A stretch of 64,000 nucleotides of DNA, taken from Marinibacterium profundimaris (GTDB lineage Bacteria; Pseudomonadota; Alphaproteobacteria; Rhodobacterales; Rhodobacteraceae). The notes beneath the pieces were generated by a model. It had not been told where the DNA came from. It was given only the letters and a program-made list of their open reading frames with translations, and made no database searches. Location of the stretch: the NCBI RefSeq assembly GCF_002210095.1, contig NZ_AQQR01000007.1, forward strand, positions 155,392-219,391. Direction: 5' to 3'. Of this stretch, positions 44,429 through 53,460 are shown piece after piece; within the stretch, counting starts at the first letter, position 1, and every line of letters starts with the position of its first letter. The position numbers and the translations under genes were made by a program.

Positions 44429-45792
44429 GCGCGCCTGCGCGGGGATCCATCCGGCGCCGGCTGATGCTGCAGCTGCTGGGCGGGGCGGCGGTGCTGGCGG
44501 TGGTGCTGTTCCTGATCGTGCAAAGCCTCGCGCGCAACCTGGCGCAGGAAAGCCAGGACAACATCCTCGCCGCCGCCGCCTCGGCCATGCTGGACACCGT
44601 GGCCATGCAGGAGGGCGAGCTGCAGGTGGATCTGCCCTATGCCGCCTTCTCCATGCTCTCCAGCCTTCAGGGCGAGCGCGTCTTCTACGCCATCCACGCG
44701 CCGTCGGGGCTGGTCACCGGCTATGACGACCTTGCCCCGCTGGCCGGCGCCGGCACCCGCTTCGCCACCGGCGTTCACCGGGGCGAGCCGATGCGCATGA
44801 TCACCGCCACCCGGCGGCTGGCACTGGAGCAGGGGGCGCTGCCGGTCACCGTGACCCTGGCCCAGACCCGCGACGGGCAATCCCGCATCTTCGAACAGAT
44901 CATCGCCATGGCCGCCACGCTGGGCACGGGCCTGTTCCTCTGTGTCGCCGTGCTGGCCGGGCTCGCGGCGCGCACCTCGATCGGGCCGATCCTGCGCCTG
45001 ACGCAAAGCGTCGACCGCCGCGGCCCGCAGGACCTGCGCCCCGTCACCGCACCGGTCCCGGCCGAGATGGCGCCGCTGGTGGGCGCCATCAACACCTTCA
45101 TGGACCGTCTCAAGGTCTCGCTTCAGCGGTCCGAGGAATTCATCGCCGAGGCCGCGCATCACGTCCGCACGCCGCTGGCCACCGTCCGCACCCAGGCCGA
45201 GATCACGCTCCGCCGCGTCGAGAAGGAGGAAAACCGCGCCTCGGTCCGCGAGATGATCCGCGCCATCGACGAAAGCTCGCGCGCGGCCGGGCAGCTGCTG
45301 GACCACGCCATGGTCACCTTCCGCACCGATCACCTGGAACCCGAAGAGATCGACCTGGGCCAGCTGGCCGAGGAAACGGTCGAGCGCCTGCGCCCCATGG
45401 CCGAGCTGCGCGACATCGACCTGGCCGTGGTTGCGCCCGTCCCCGCCCGGATCGAGGGCGACCGCATCCTCGTGCAAAGCGCGCTGCGCAACGTGCTGGA
45501 CAACGCGATCAAGTACTCCCAGCCGGAAAGCGACGTGACCCTGACGCTGGACCACGACGGCGCCATGGCCCGGCTGCAGGTCCGCGACCGCGGCATCGGC
45601 TTCCCCGAGGGGGGCGCCGCGCCGCTCACCGGGCGGTTCGAACGGGGCACCAATGTCGAAGGCGTTGTCGGCTCGGGCCTGGGCCTGACCATCGCCGAGG
45701 AGGTCGTCCGCGCCCATGGCGGCCACCTGCTGGCCGGCAACAACGAAGAAGGACCCGGCGCATGCGTCACGCTCTGCTTCCCCGCCCTTTGA
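44425..45792 (+). CDS. tctE: Sensor histidine kinase, TctE-like
   Basis: A 455-residue inner-membrane kinase. Two membrane helices (about 13-33 and 160-180) flank a periplasmic domain of about 125 residues. HAMP-like sequence follows. HisKA has the phosphorylated His in IAEAAHHVRTPLATVRTQAE. HATPase boxes are ALRNVLDNAIKYS, VRDRGIGFPEGG and GSGLGLTIAEEVV. The last 31 bases overlap the start of the next gene, which encodes a periplasmic protein. Confidence 0.92.
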   Translation: MSAPARGSIRRRLMLQLLGGAAVLAVVLFLIVQSLARNLAQESQDNILAAAASAMLDTVAMQEGELQVDLPYAAFSMLSSLQGERVFYAIHAPSGLVTGYDDLAPLAGAGTRFATGVHRGEPMRMITATRRLALEQGALPVTVTLAQTRDGQSRIFEQIIAMAATLGTGLFLCVAVLAGLAARTSIGPILRLTQSVDRRGPQDLRPVTAPVPAEMAPLVGAINTFMDRLKVSLQRSEEFIAEAAHHVRTPLATVRTQAEITLRRVEKEENRASVREMIRAIDESSRAAGQLLDHAMVTFRTDHLEPEEIDLGQLAEETVERLRPMAELRDIDLAVVAPVPARIEGDRILVQSALRNVLDNAIKYSQPESDVTLTLDHDGAMARLQVRDRGIGFPEGGAAPLTGRFERGTNVEGVVGSGLGLTIAEEVVRAHGGHLLAGNNEEGPGACVTLCFPAL

Positions 45793-46820
45793 TCCGCGCC
45801 CTGTTGCTGCTCCTGGCGGTGCTCGCCCTGCCGGCCCGCCCGTCCGCCGCCTTCGAAATCGAGGGCCACGCGATCTTTGGCGACCCCGACGCCGTCCGCA
45901 TGCTGCGCGTGCTCTCCGTTGCCGATGTCGATGTCTTCGGCCCGGTGATCGAGGCGTTTCGCGCCGGGTACCCCGAGGTGTCGGTCGACTACACCGTCGC
46001 CAGTTCGGCCGAGATCATGACCGCCATTGCCGAGGAACGGGTGCCCTTCGACGTGGTGATCTCCTCGGCCATGGACCTGCAGACCAAGCTCGCCAACGAC
46101 GGCTTCGCCCGGCCGCACCGCTCCACCGCGACCCTGGCGCTGCCCGACTGGGCGCGCTGGCGCGACGATCTCTTCGCCTTCACCCAGGAACCCGCCGCCA
46201 TCGTGCTCTCGCGCGCGGCCTTCGCGGGCCGGCCTCTGCCCGAAACCCGGCAGGCGCTGATCTCGGCGATGCGCGACGCGCCCGAGCTGTTCCGGGACCG
46301 GGTCGGCACCTACGACCTGCGCAGCTCAGGCCTCGGTTATCTGTTCGCCACGCAGGACGCCCGCACATCCGAGGTCTACTGGCGCCTGACCGAGGTGATG
46401 GGCGCGCTGGGCACCCGGCTTTATTGCTGTTCGTCCGAGATGATCGACGACGTGGCCAGCGGCGATCTGGCGATCGCCTACAACGTGCTGGCCAGCTACG
46501 CGCTGTCGCGGGCCGACCTGACCAAGGTGGCGATCGTCCTGCCCGAGGATTTCTCGACCGTGATGCTGCGCACCGCGCTGGTGCCGCAGAACGCGCCGGA
46601 TCCGGGGCTGGCGGGGCGGTTCGTGGATTTCCTGCTGACCTCGTCCTGGTCCTCGGCCGATGTGCCGCAATCGCCGCTGTCGGTCTCCAGCGCGGTTTTC
46701 CTGACCAACCGCGACCGGTTTCGCCGGATCCGGCTGGGGCCGGAACTGCTGGTCTATCTGGACGAGTTCAAGCGGCGACGGTTCCTGCAGGCCTGGGAAG
46801 ACGCGATCCTGCAGGATTAG
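45762..46820 (+). CDS. Periplasmic binding protein, probable third component of the TctDE sensor
   Basis: A 352-residue exported protein with a clear signal peptide ([25 protein letters not shown]). It has the two-lobe pattern of iron/spermidine-type (SBP_bac_6) binding proteins: VIEAFRAGYPEVSVDYTVASSAEIM, VPFDVVISSAMDLQTKLAN and VLPEDFSTVMLRTALVP. No permease or ATPase gene accompanies it. Because its start lies within the end of tctE, it most likely presents ligand to the kinase rather than serving a transporter. The ligand is unknown. A free-standing importer component is the alternative. Confidence 0.85.
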   Translation: MRHALLPRPLIRALLLLLAVLALPARPSAAFEIEGHAIFGDPDAVRMLRVLSVADVDVFGPVIEAFRAGYPEVSVDYTVASSAEIMTAIAEERVPFDVVISSAMDLQTKLANDGFARPHRSTATLALPDWARWRDDLFAFTQEPAAIVLSRAAFAGRPLPETRQALISAMRDAPELFRDRVGTYDLRSSGLGYLFATQDARTSEVYWRLTEVMGALGTRLYCCSSEMIDDVASGDLAIAYNVLASYALSRADLTKVAIVLPEDFSTVMLRTALVPQNAPDPGLAGRFVDFLLTSSWSSADVPQSPLSVSSAVFLTNRDRFRRIRLGPELLVYLDEFKRRRFLQAWEDAILQD

Positions 46821-47226
46821 GGCAGGGGCCTTGGCGCTACGCCCGGCGGTTCGATCGCGCCAAGTCGCGGCAGCGCGTGCAGCTGTTAGCGCCACCTCTA
46901 CCACCCATTTTTTGATCAAATTCCCCCGAAGACCGGGCCAGAACGCCGCAATCCGCCCTCTCACGGTTGTGTCATTGCCCCTACCGATTATGTTCACACC
47001 AGCGAAATGCCGCGCTTGCGAAGAAATGTTGCACTGCAGCGGGAACCAGATCCATCGCGCGCGCGTTGGCCCTGTGCCGGTTCGATCGACAGCTGATCGA
47101 CGCCGCCAGGATTTCGCATTTCACCCGGCGGCTGACCCCGCCTGACAGAAACACGTACAGACCGAGGTTGGACCGATCAAAGACGGAACCCCCAATATCT
47201 CACATGCTCCCTATCGCAATCTCGCC
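46821..47226. other. Intergenic region before the glucosylglycerol operon
   Basis: About 400 bases without a convincing gene. It is more AT-rich near 46910-46995, where a promoter for the downstream operon is likely. No operator could be assigned. Confidence 0.4.
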
Positions 47227-48291
47227 GTGCTGGGCGCCGGCTCCTGGGGTACGGCCCTGGGTACCGTGCTTGCCCGCAACGGACACGCGACCAAGATCTG
47301 GGCCCGGCGCGACGCGCTCGTGCACCAGATCAACGACCGCCGGCAGAATGCCGATTACCTTCCCGACATCGACCTGCCGCAGGGCCTGACCGCCACCGGG
47401 GATCTGGGCGACGCGCTCATGGCCGCCGAGGCCGTGCTGCTGGTGACGCCATCGTCCTCGCTGCGCGACATGTGCCAGGCGATGAAGCCGCACCTGGCCC
47501 AGGGCGTGCCGATCGCGCTCTGCTGCAAGGGGATCGAGCGCGGCACCGGCCTGCTGCTCTCCGAAGTGGTAAGCGAGGAACTGCCGGGCCATCCGGTCGG
47601 CGCGATCTCGGGTCCGACCTTTGCCCGCGAAACCGCGCTGGATCACCCCACCGCCGCCACCGTCGCCTTTGAATGGCGCTACCAGGATCGCCTGGACCCG
47701 GCCGCCTCGCCGGCCGCGCGGATGGCCATGTCGCTCTCGGGCAGCGGGTTCCGCCCCTATATCTCCGACGACCTCATCGGGGTCGAGGTCGGCGGCGCCG
47801 TCAAGAACGTCATCGCCATCGCCTGCGGCATGCTCTCGGGCGCCGGCTTCGCGGAAAACACCCGCGCGGCGCTGATCACCCGCGGCACCGACGAAATGAA
47901 ACTGCTGGCCGAGGCGCTCGGCGGGCGGCGCGAAACCGTCACGGGCCTCTCCGGCGCCGGCGACCTGACCCTGACCTGTTCCTCGACCACCTCGCGGAAC
48001 ATGTCGCTGGGCTTCCAGCTGGGGCAGGGGCTGACCCGCGCGCAATGTTTCGAGGGCCGCAATGTCGTGGTCGAGGGCGAGGTCAACGCCGTCTCGGTCA
48101 CCGATCTCGCGCGCCGCATCGGGGTGTCGATGCCGATCTGCGAAACTGTCCATGCCGTGCTGCACGAAGGCGCCGACCTGGGCGCAAGCTTCAACGCGCT
48201 CTGGGCCCGCCCGATCGAATCCGAGCCGCGCGCGCTCGACCTGTCCTTCGCGCATCCCGAACAATCCGTCACGCTGCAATTCGGAAACTGA
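47227..48291 (+). CDS. gpsA: Glycerol-3-phosphate dehydrogenase [NAD(P)+]
   Basis: A cytoplasmic enzyme that reduces dihydroxyacetone phosphate to sn-glycerol-3-phosphate. The Rossmann motif GAGSWGTALG, the catalytic-region KGIERGTG, ISGPTFARE and the C-terminal GVEVGGAVKNVIAIACG with LSGAGDLTLTCSS are all present. The only conventional in-frame start is GTG 47227, but the fold's first strand, NLAVLGAGSWG, begins before it. An upstream ATC codon at 47197 would give SHAPYRNLAVLG and looks like the natural position, so the coordinates given are the minimal CDS. It sits before a phosphatase and GgpS and likely supplies their glycerol-3-phosphate. Confidence 0.9.
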   Translation: MLGAGSWGTALGTVLARNGHATKIWARRDALVHQINDRRQNADYLPDIDLPQGLTATGDLGDALMAAEAVLLVTPSSSLRDMCQAMKPHLAQGVPIALCCKGIERGTGLLLSEVVSEELPGHPVGAISGPTFARETALDHPTAATVAFEWRYQDRLDPAASPAARMAMSLSGSGFRPYISDDLIGVEVGGAVKNVIAIACGMLSGAGFAENTRAALITRGTDEMKLLAEALGGRRETVTGLSGAGDLTLTCSSTTSRNMSLGFQLGQGLTRAQCFEGRNVVVEGEVNAVSVTDLARRIGVSMPICETVHAVLHEGADLGASFNALWARPIESEPRALDLSFAHPEQSVTLQFGN

Positions 48292-48295
48292 GCCG

Positions 48296-49078
48296 ATGAA
48301 TATTGTCCAATCCGCGCGGCCGAGCCTCTCGGATCGCCGTTTCACCCTTGCCACCGACCTCGATGGCACCTTCCTTGGCGGCACCGACGAGGCGCGCAAG
48401 GTTCTCTACGACTGGATCGAGGCGAACCGCTTTACCGTGGGCCTGATCTTTGTCACCGGGCGCGACCCGGAATTCATCATGGAAATGTGCCGCGAGCGGG
48501 GCCTGCCCTGGCCCGAATATGTCGTGGGCGACGTCGGCACCACCATCGCCCATGTCACCGACACCGGCGGCATCGAACCGATCCCCGCGCTTGAAGAGGA
48601 CATCGCCGAGCGCTGGAACGACAGCGGCGCCGTGGTCCGCGACGTGCTAGAAGACCATCCCGGCCTGGCGCTTCAGCCCACCGGTTTCCGCTATCGCGTC
48701 AGCTATGACCTGTCCCCGGACAGCTTCGACGACACCGCCTGCCAGAAAATCGAGGCGCTGGGGCTCGACTGGCTGATCTCCGACAACCGCTATTTCGATG
48801 TCCTGCCCCGCGGCGTCTCCAAGGGGCCGTCGATCCGCCGCCTTGTCGCGCATCTCGACATCCCCGAGGATCGCGTGCTGGTCGCGGGCGACACGCTCAA
48901 CGACCTGTCGATGCTGCAATGCGGCCTGCCTGCGGTGGCCGTCGGCAATTCCGAAGAGGCGCTTCTTGCCCAGGTGCGTCAGCTGGACCATGTCCACAAG
49001 GCCCGCGCCCACGGCGCCGCCGGCATCCTGGAAGCGATCGACGCCCATTCCCTTCACGACATCCCGAAAGGCAGCTGA
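48296..49078 (+). CDS. ggpP: HAD-family phosphatase, probable glucosylglycerol-phosphate phosphatase
   Basis: A 260-residue HAD phosphatase. Start ATG 48296 follows the gpsA stop by 4 bases. HAD motifs are: I, ATDLDGTFLGG (nucleophile Asp); II, FVTGRDPE; III/IV, RGVSKGPSIRRLV and VAGDTLNDLSML. The cap region resembles sucrose-phosphatase-like enzymes. In Stenotrophomonas and related bacteria a comparable HAD domain is fused to GgpS as GgpPS; here the two are separate and only 1 base apart. It is not the StpA-type phosphatase of cyanobacteria. I infer removal of phosphate from glucosylglycerol-3-phosphate. Confidence 0.8.
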   Translation: MNIVQSARPSLSDRRFTLATDLDGTFLGGTDEARKVLYDWIEANRFTVGLIFVTGRDPEFIMEMCRERGLPWPEYVVGDVGTTIAHVTDTGGIEPIPALEEDIAERWNDSGAVVRDVLEDHPGLALQPTGFRYRVSYDLSPDSFDDTACQKIEALGLDWLISDNRYFDVLPRGVSKGPSIRRLVAHLDIPEDRVLVAGDTLNDLSMLQCGLPAVAVGNSEEALLAQVRQLDHVHKARAHGAAGILEAIDAHSLHDIPKGS

Positions 49079-49079
49079 C

Positions 49080-50585
49080 ATGAGTTCCTCAAACCTCGTC
49101 ATCGTCTACCATCGCCAGCCCTACGAAGAGGTGATCGAGAACGGCAAGATCACCTACAAGGAAAACAAGTCGCCCAACGGCATCGTGCCGACGCTGAAAT
49201 CCTTCTTCGGCCGCTTCGAAAGCGGCGCCTGGGTTGCCTGGAAAGAGGCCGAGGATCCCTCCAACCCCGATTTCGAACGGGTGGTGGAGATCGAGGACAC
49301 ATTCGGCAAATATTCCGTCTCGCGCCTGCCCCTGACGAAGGAGCAGGTCTCGTCCTTCTATCACGTGTCGTCCAAGGAGGCCTTCTGGCCGATCCTTCAC
49401 GGCTTCAAGGAACGCTACAACTACGACCCCGTCGACTGGCCCACCTTCCGCGAGGTGAACTGGGCCTTCGCCGAGGCCGCCGCCGCCGAGGCCGCCGAGG
49501 GCGCCGTGGTCTGGATCCACGATTACAACCTGTGGCTCGTGCCCGGCTACCTGCGCCAGCTGCGCCCCGACGTGAAGATCTCGTTCTTCCACCACACGCC
49601 CTTCCCGGGGGCCGACATCTTCAACGTGCTGCCCTGGCGGCTGGAAATCCTGCAATCCCTGCTGGCCGCCGACGTGGTGGGCTTTCACATCCCGCGCTAC
49701 GTGAACAACTTCGTCTCGGCCGCGCGCTCGCTGCTTGAGGTCGACGTGACCGAGCGGGTGAAGGTGAAGCCCGAGATGCTCTCGCAGGCCACCGCGCTCT
49801 CCGAGCAATCCGTGCCCACCGAGATCAGCTTCGAAGGCCGCAAGGTCGCGCTTCAGGCCTCGCCCGTGGGGGTCGATGTCGATTACATCGAACGCATCGC
49901 CGCCACGCCCGAAACCGAAAAACGCACCGCCGAGATCCGCGAAGGGCTGGGCGATGCCAAGCTCGCGCTGTCCGTCGGGCGCACCGATTACACCAAGGGC
50001 GGCATCGAACAGCTTGAGACCTTCGAGCGCATGCTCGACAACCGCCCCGACCTGCGCGGCAAGGTGCAGCTGATGCATGTCTCGGTGCCCGCGAACCGCA
50101 ACATGACCGTCTACGAAGAGATCCAGGAAAACCTGGAGGCGACCACCGGCCGGATCAACGGCCGCTTCGGCTCGCTCGACTGGCAGCCGGTGACACTGGT
50201 GTCGCGCGCCGTGCCGTTCCAGGACCTGGTCGCCTATTACCGGGCCTGCGATGTCGCCTGGATCACCCCGCTGGCCGACGGCATGAACCTGGTGGCCAAG
50301 GAATTCTGCGCCGCCCGCACCGATGGCGACGGCGTGCTGGTGCTCTCGGAATTCGCCGGCGCGGCGGTCGAGATGGGCTCGGCCGTGCTGACCAACCCGT
50401 TCTCGCACCGCTCCATGGACAGCGCCATCGCCCAGGCGCTGGAGATGCAGGAAGACGACCGCCGCGGCCGCATGAAGGCCCTGCGCGAGATCGTCGCCAA
50501 GCACGACGTCCGCAACTGGGCCGAAGAGCAGATGTCGGCCATGAAGGGCGTCGACGTCTGGCACAGCGACCCCGAACCGGCCTGA
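49080..50585 (+). CDS. ggpS: Glucosylglycerol-phosphate synthase
   Basis: A 501-residue retaining glycosyltransferase (GT20). The N-terminus (LVIVYHRQPYEEVIENGKITY, KSPNGIVPTLKSFFGRFESGAWVAWKEA) is that of GgpS rather than OtsA trehalose-6-phosphate synthase. Motifs are VWIHDYNLWLVPGYLR, FFHHTPFPGADIF, ALSVGRTDYTKGG, and the C-terminal ITPLADGMNLVAKEFCA with FAGAAVEMGSA. It joins glucose from ADP-glucose to glycerol-3-phosphate, giving the compatible solute precursor. With gpsA and the HAD phosphatase it makes a complete glucosylglycerol operon. A 10-bp terminator-like hairpin follows. Confidence 0.92.
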   Translation: MSSSNLVIVYHRQPYEEVIENGKITYKENKSPNGIVPTLKSFFGRFESGAWVAWKEAEDPSNPDFERVVEIEDTFGKYSVSRLPLTKEQVSSFYHVSSKEAFWPILHGFKERYNYDPVDWPTFREVNWAFAEAAAAEAAEGAVVWIHDYNLWLVPGYLRQLRPDVKISFFHHTPFPGADIFNVLPWRLEILQSLLAADVVGFHIPRYVNNFVSAARSLLEVDVTERVKVKPEMLSQATALSEQSVPTEISFEGRKVALQASPVGVDVDYIERIAATPETEKRTAEIREGLGDAKLALSVGRTDYTKGGIEQLETFERMLDNRPDLRGKVQLMHVSVPANRNMTVYEEIQENLEATTGRINGRFGSLDWQPVTLVSRAVPFQDLVAYYRACDVAWITPLADGMNLVAKEFCAARTDGDGVLVLSEFAGAAVEMGSAVLTNPFSHRSMDSAIAQALEMQEDDRRGRMKALREIVAKHDVRNWAEEQMSAMKGVDVWHSDPEPA

Positions 50586-50603
50586 TCCGGTCCGGCCGAA
50601 CCA

Positions 50604-50627
50604 TGCCGGGGCGCCGCCGCCCCGGCA
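50604..50627 (+). terminator. Terminator-like hairpin after ggpS
   Basis: Perfect 10-bp stem (50604-50613 with 50618-50627) around a 4-base loop, 19 bases after the ggpS stop. No strong T-run follows. A second perfect 10-bp hairpin lies at 50667-50691. Confidence 0.6.
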
Positions 50628-50666
50628 CCCACTGCAGGCACGCTTTCTAGGGCATCCCGATCCGTC

Positions 50667-50691
50667 CCGGCGCCGCCCCTCGCGGCGCCGG
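50667..50691. terminator. Second 10-bp hairpin before tag
   Basis: Arms 50667-50676 and 50682-50691 pair perfectly around 5 bases, between ggpS and the tag gene. It may reinforce termination or form a structured leader. Confidence 0.45.
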
Positions 50692-50774
50692 AGGCACATG
50701 GGCTCCCGGGCACCGCGCCTGTTGCACCCCGCCCCGTGCCGGCCCTATCCTGCCGACCCAAGCAGGAGCCCCAC

Positions 50775-51383
50775 ATGCCCGACACCGTCCCCGGCCCCGA
50801 CGGCCTCCCCCGCTGCGGCTGGTGCGCCGCCGCGCCGGATTTCTTCGCCTATCACGACAGCGAATGGGGCTATCCCGTCGGAGACGACATCCGCCTGTTC
50901 GAGAAATTCTGCCTCGAAGGCTTCCAGTCCGGCCTGTCCTGGCGCACCATCCTCGACAAGCGCGAGAATTTCCGCGCCGCCTTCGACGGGTTCGATTTCC
51001 GCAAGATCGCGCGATACGACGACAGCGATGTCGCCCGCCTGCTGTCGGATGCGGGCATCGTCCGCCACCGGGGCAAGATCACCGCGGTGATCAACAATGC
51101 GGCCCGCTGCTGCGAGCTGGTCGACGCCGAAGGCTCGCTCGGCGCCTATGTCTGGCGGTTCGAACCCGATCCCGCCACCCTGCCGGAGCCGCAGACGGTC
51201 ACCACGTCTGCGGCCTCTATCGCCCTGTCGAAGGACCTGAAGAAACGCGGCTGGCGCTTTGTCGGGCCGACCACGGCCTATGCCTTCATGCAGGCCATGG
51301 GGCTGGTCAACGATCACGCCACGAGCTGCGCCATGCGCCCGAAGGCCGCCGCCGCCCGCGCCGCCTTCACCCCGCCGGCCTGA
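50775..51383 (+). CDS. tag: DNA-3-methyladenine glycosylase I
   Basis: A 202-residue repair enzyme that removes 3-methyladenine from DNA. Start ATG 50775 is preceded by GCAGGAG. The zinc snap is complete: CGWC near residue 13, His in YHDSEWGYP, and the C-terminal NDHATSC. The fold motif GFQSGLSWRTILDKRENFR and FVGPTTAYAFMQA are standard Tag features. The gene appears monocistronic. Confidence 0.95.
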   Translation: MPDTVPGPDGLPRCGWCAAAPDFFAYHDSEWGYPVGDDIRLFEKFCLEGFQSGLSWRTILDKRENFRAAFDGFDFRKIARYDDSDVARLLSDAGIVRHRGKITAVINNAARCCELVDAEGSLGAYVWRFEPDPATLPEPQTVTTSAASIALSKDLKKRGWRFVGPTTAYAFMQAMGLVNDHATSCAMRPKAAAARAAFTPPA

Positions 51384-51493
51384 GCGGCCCGACCCCCGGG
51401 GGCTGCGCCCGGCAATCGCCTCTCAGTGGTTGCACCCGCCGCCGCGGCGCGACAGACTGCAGCCGACCACCATCAGGACAGCACGACAGCACC

Positions 51494-51904
51494 ATGAAAG
51501 CCCTCACGATTTCCGGTCTCTGCGCCGGCCTCGCCCTTGCCGCGGCCTGCACCCAGCCCTCCGAGCCCCAGGGCGCGCTGCTTTATGCCGAGCTGTGCGT
51601 CGGCTGCCACGGCCTGTCGGGCACGGGCGACGGGCCGCTGACGGCGGATCTGCCCGTGCCTGTCGCCGACCTGACCACGATCTCGGCCCGCAACGGCGGC
51701 ACCTTTCCGATGGCCGAGGTGATGTCGACCATCGACGGGTTCACCCGCGCCCAGCACGGCAACCTCGTCATGCCCGACTTCGGCGCCCTGCTCGAAGAGA
51801 GCCCGACCGTCCTTTACGACAGCGGCGACGGCATCTCCACGCCCACCCCGTCGGCGCTGATCGCGCTTGCCGAATATCTCGAAACGCTGCAGACGACGCC
51901 CTGA
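51494..51904 (+). CDS. Small c-type cytochrome lipoprotein
   Basis: A 136-residue protein. A lipoprotein signal peptide ends LALAAAC, placing lipidation at Cys19. A single heme site, CVGCH, follows near residue 35, with a distal Met ligand in GNLVMPDFG. The class is that of small monoheme cytochromes; it would be anchored at the membrane and carry electrons in the periplasm. No partner oxidoreductase lies beside it; the next gene, a dehydrogenase, is separated by a long palindrome. Confidence 0.85.
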   Translation: MKALTISGLCAGLALAAACTQPSEPQGALLYAELCVGCHGLSGTGDGPLTADLPVPVADLTTISARNGGTFPMAEVMSTIDGFTRAQHGNLVMPDFGALLEESPTVLYDSGDGISTPTPSALIALAEYLETLQTTP

Positions 51905-51929
51905 GGCGACGGTCCTGAGGCGACGGGCT

Positions 51930-52005
51930 GCGTAGGGTGGGTTTTCAACCCACCGCCCGCCCGGTCCCTTCCGCCGGAGCGGTGGGTTGAAAACCCACCC
52001 TACGC
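51930..52005. repeat. Long palindrome (27-bp arms), intergenic
   Basis: Arms 51930-51956 and 51979-52005 are perfectly complementary with a 22-base spacer, and each arm is itself partly palindromic (GGTGGGTTTTCAACCCACC). It lies between the cytochrome and alcohol dehydrogenase genes and could end transcription in both directions. The shorter related copy at 40495-40525 shows that it belongs to a dispersed repeat family. Confidence 0.8.
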
Positions 52006-52066
52006 CCCTTGCGAAACAGTGTTCCGTCGTGTGAATTGACCACGCAAACGGGCAGGGGAGCGCCAG

Positions 52067-53239
52067 ATGACCGATTTCACCTTCAACACCACACCGTCCA
52101 TCCGCCAGCAGCGCGGCGGCGCCGCCCGCATGGGCGAGATCCTGGGCGCCATGCCCTTCGCAAGCCCCGGCGCCCCGGTCCTCTTCGTCACCGACACGGG
52201 GATCATGTCCCTCGGCCTCGCCGATGCGGCCCTGTCCTCGCTGGCCGAGGCCGGCTTCTCCGTCACCATCTTCGACGCGGTCGAACCCGATCCCAAGGCC
52301 ACCACCGTGCTCGAGGCCTGCCGCATCGCCCGCGACACCGGCTGCGCCTGCGTGCTGGGCTTCGGCGGCGGCTCGTCGATGGACGTGGCCAAGGTCGTCT
52401 CGCTCGCCGCCGCCTCAGACCAGCCGCTGGACGAGATGTACGGCGTGGGCCTGGCCCGCGGCACGCGCCTGCCGCTGGTGCTGGTTCCCACCACGGCCGG
52501 CACCGGGTCCGAGGTCACGATGGTCTCGATCCTCACCACCGGCACGGCCGAGAAGAAGGGCGTCGTCTCGCCCCTGCTGCTGCCCGACATCGCGCTGCTC
52601 GACGCCGATCTGACGCTGGGCCTGCCGCCGGCGATCACCGCCGCCACCGGCGTCGACGCCATGGTCCACGCGATCGAGGCCTATACCTCCACGTCGGCCA
52701 ACAACAATCCGATCAGCCGCATCCTCGCCTGTCAGGCGCTCGACCTGCTCAGCGCCAATATCCGCGAGGCCGTCACCAACGGCACCAATGCCGAGGCTCG
52801 CGCCAACATGCTTCTCGGCTCCATGCTCGCCGGCCAGGCCTTCGCCAATTCCCCGGTCGCCGCGGTCCACGCGCTGGCCTACCCGATCGGCTCGCTCTTC
52901 CACGTGCCCCACGGCCTGTCCAACGCCCTGGTCCTGGCCCAGGTCATGCGCTTCAACGCCCCCGCCTGCAGCGCGCAATACGCCGAGCTGGCCCCGCATA
53001 TCTTCCCCGACATCGACACCGCCCGCGACAGCCAGGCGATCACCGCCGAGCTTATCGACCGCCTCGCCGCGCTGAACACCGAGCTTGGCCTTGACCCGGG
53101 TCTGCGCTCCGTCGGCATCTCCGAGGACGACATCGACAAGCTCGCCTCCGACGCGATGAACCAGACCCGGCTCCTGGTGAACAACCCGCGCGAGGTCAGC
53201 CTCGACGACGCCCGCCAGATCTATACCGCCGCGCTCTGA
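52067..53239 (+). CDS. Iron-containing alcohol dehydrogenase
   Basis: A 390-residue NAD(P)-dependent oxidoreductase of the group III Fe-ADH family. The ATG is preceded by GGGGAG. The nucleotide motif GFGGGSSMDVAKVVS is near residue 103, followed by PTTAGTGSEVT. The metal region is GVDAMVHAIEAYTS and HALAYPIGSLFHVPHGLSNAL, containing the expected His ligands. Substrates in this family range from butanol to 4-hydroxybutyrate; none can be chosen here. The gene has no clear operon partner. Confidence 0.93.
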   Translation: MTDFTFNTTPSIRQQRGGAARMGEILGAMPFASPGAPVLFVTDTGIMSLGLADAALSSLAEAGFSVTIFDAVEPDPKATTVLEACRIARDTGCACVLGFGGGSSMDVAKVVSLAAASDQPLDEMYGVGLARGTRLPLVLVPTTAGTGSEVTMVSILTTGTAEKKGVVSPLLLPDIALLDADLTLGLPPAITAATGVDAMVHAIEAYTSTSANNNPISRILACQALDLLSANIREAVTNGTNAEARANMLLGSMLAGQAFANSPVAAVHALAYPIGSLFHVPHGLSNALVLAQVMRFNAPACSAQYAELAPHIFPDIDTARDSQAITAELIDRLAALNTELGLDPGLRSVGISEDDIDKLASDAMNQTRLLVNNPREVSLDDARQIYTAAL

Positions 53240-53460
53240 GCGACACGGGCGGCCCGCGGTTCGCAGGGCTGCCCGGCGCCTGCGCTCCGCCCGGCACGGG
53301 CGCGCGGGCGCCGCTCGTACGCAAGCCACCCGCAGGCGCGCGGGCCCTGTCTGCCCCAGTGTAGACCCCCGGTCCGTTCCGTGCACCTCGCCGCGCAAGC
53401 CTCCGCCCGAGACCGCCGCGCGAGGCCCCCGAAACCCTCTTAGTCGCGCCGGGCAAACAT

